Source: Agrocybe praecox (Eukaryota > Basidiomycota > Agaricomycetes > Agaricales > Agrocybaceae). Taken from it: a stretch of DNA of 64,000 bases. A program made the translations under genes and the position numbers. The DNA lies in NCBI GenBank assembly GCA_964017145.1, contig OZ024849.1:2542001-2606000 (forward strand), written 5' to 3'. The notes beneath the pieces are model-generated. The model was not told where the DNA came from. It saw only the letters and a program-made list of their open reading frames with translations, and ran no database searches. How positions within the stretch are numbered: the stretch's first letter is position 1; every line of letters starts with the position of its first letter. This document shows, in pieces, positions 62,950 through 64,000 of the stretch.

Positions 62950-64000
62950 ATGCCTGAGCCTCGCATCGATCTTCGTGCATCCCTACGCCCCGAGGCCCGT
63001 ACCAGGAGAATATCCTTAGAAATACGTGGAAACCAAACCAGGCCCTTCCGCAAAATTGTCACCCCAAGGAGGCGGGAACGTGGCCCTAATAAAAATGATG
63101 GACGTCGGCCACGAAAAGACCTGGGACATTCGAATCGTGACGCAGGCATTCTGCCCGCATCCACCTCTGACACGCCATGTGCCGACGTTGGTGAAAGCCT
63201 TTATGACGATCCACCTGTCGCAAACGACGATGAAATGCCCTGGGAACAAGAAAATTCAGAGCCTTATCATGAACACACAAGCAGCAAGCTAGGCTCACGA
63301 AAAGAGATAACTGAGGTATTTCTTCCTGCCCTTTGATACGAATGAATCGGCCCTATTTATGTTTTTTTTTTCTATAGAAAGTCGCCAACTCCATGTACAA
63401 GACGCCCGCGGCACTGGAAGGAATTGAAGACGAAGAAGAATATCCCCCACTTTCATCACCCTCTGTTTCTCGCCGCTTGAATGCGAGTCACCCCTACGTT
63501 CCTAGACGCATCAATTATCACACTACTTCTTGTATGTCATCCCCACGCTCTTCGGAACCACCAGTTACGCCCCAACGCGACATGGCTGACGGTCTGACGT
63601 CTTTCCCAGCTGCATTGGATTCGGCCCTCCGTGACCCACAACGTAAAGCTCCTGCAAAACGTGCTACGAAGAAAAATCCGTATCATGGATATGTCGAAGG
63701 GTGTTTTCGCGGTGCCGATACCCACAGTAAGTTACCTACTAGTTTTTTGGGTTAACTATTCTCAAGTTCAAAAAATATTTCAAGCTGTTGTTCGTCACCA
63801 CAAGGCTCCAAGCCACATTTCAGAGCCTGTAAATGCCAGCAAGCGTTTCCTCGAGTCCATGAATCGCCTTTTCGAGCGGGCCGATGATCTTGCAACCTCG
63901 ACAGGCTGCTGGCTTTTTATTGCCGCTCAGCATCCCAATGCCAATGGCCAAGCATTACATTACATGTCTGAACAACTCGCTGGAGACGAGCCCGACCGTA
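62950..64000 (+). CDS. unidentified basic, spliced gene, truncated by the window end
   Basis: Exon 1 (62950 to about 63315) encodes a highly basic, disordered start (MPEPRIDLRASLRPEARTRR) that becomes acidic. Exon 2 (63378-63725) continues with YKTPAALEGIEDEEEYPPLS, serine/proline-rich sequence and a KKNPYHGYVEGCFRGAD segment. Exon 3 (63786 onward) has KRFLESMNRLFERADDLATS and GCWLFIAAQHPNANGQALHY, and runs off the window. Introns are GT-AG, 55-60 nt. I do not recognise the family; it looks like a nuclear or scaffold-type protein with one folded region beginning at exon 3. Confidence 0.6.

Overview
The window is nuclear DNA of a basidiomycete fungus, almost certainly an Agaricomycete. Genes are split by many short GT-AG introns (about 45-75 nt), coding density is low, transposable elements are abundant, and several families are typical of mushroom-forming fungi: a DUF6535 membrane protein, a 7TM family, F-box proteins, a TRI5-type sesquiterpene synthase, and spliced Ty3/Gypsy and hAT elements. 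No rRNA, tRNA or CRISPR feature could be supported.

Layout. (1) 1-8400: four tandem copies, about 2-2.6 kb apart, of a small secreted six-cysteine protein gene. Copies 2 and 4 look intact; copies 1 and 3 are broken. Each is followed by fragments of a repeat I call X. (2) 8538-11510: two head-to-head five-exon paralogues, A (minus) and B (plus), tentatively CytB/volvatoxin-like. (3) 12018-13205: a short-chain dehydrogenase. (4) 13800-15560: a relic of the secreted-protein gene, then a GC-rich repeat (Y). (5) 15997-21172: a frameshifted F-box gene, a 576-bp MITE, and a single-pass membrane protein gene. (6) 23460-34440: two inverted X copies around a fifth secreted-protein gene; the right X arm is split by a complete hAT transposon with an 8-bp target duplication. 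(7) 34571-49210: a second, inverted copy of the A/B pair. The shared promoter of this pair is split by an 11.7-kb, very young Gypsy element with 902-bp LTRs. The Gypsy element carries an antisense spliced gene, and its integrase intron is split by a 3.3-kb foldback element. (8) 49400-54700: a Y copy, a 7TM gene with a nonsense codon, and a 2OG-oxygenase-like pseudogene. (9) 57555-64000: a DUF6535 membrane protein gene, a TRI5-like terpene synthase gene, a tandem-repeat patch and an unidentified gene running off the end.

Taken together, the window is a duplication and insertion hot spot for accessory genes: secreted cysteine-rich proteins, possible pore-forming proteins and a terpene synthase. 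Insertions are nested (foldback in Gypsy in a duplicated promoter; hAT in repeat X), so the order of events can be read. Exon boundaries were set by eye from splice consensus, reading frame and paralogue comparison, and can be off by a base or so. All family names are recognition by eye; no search was run.
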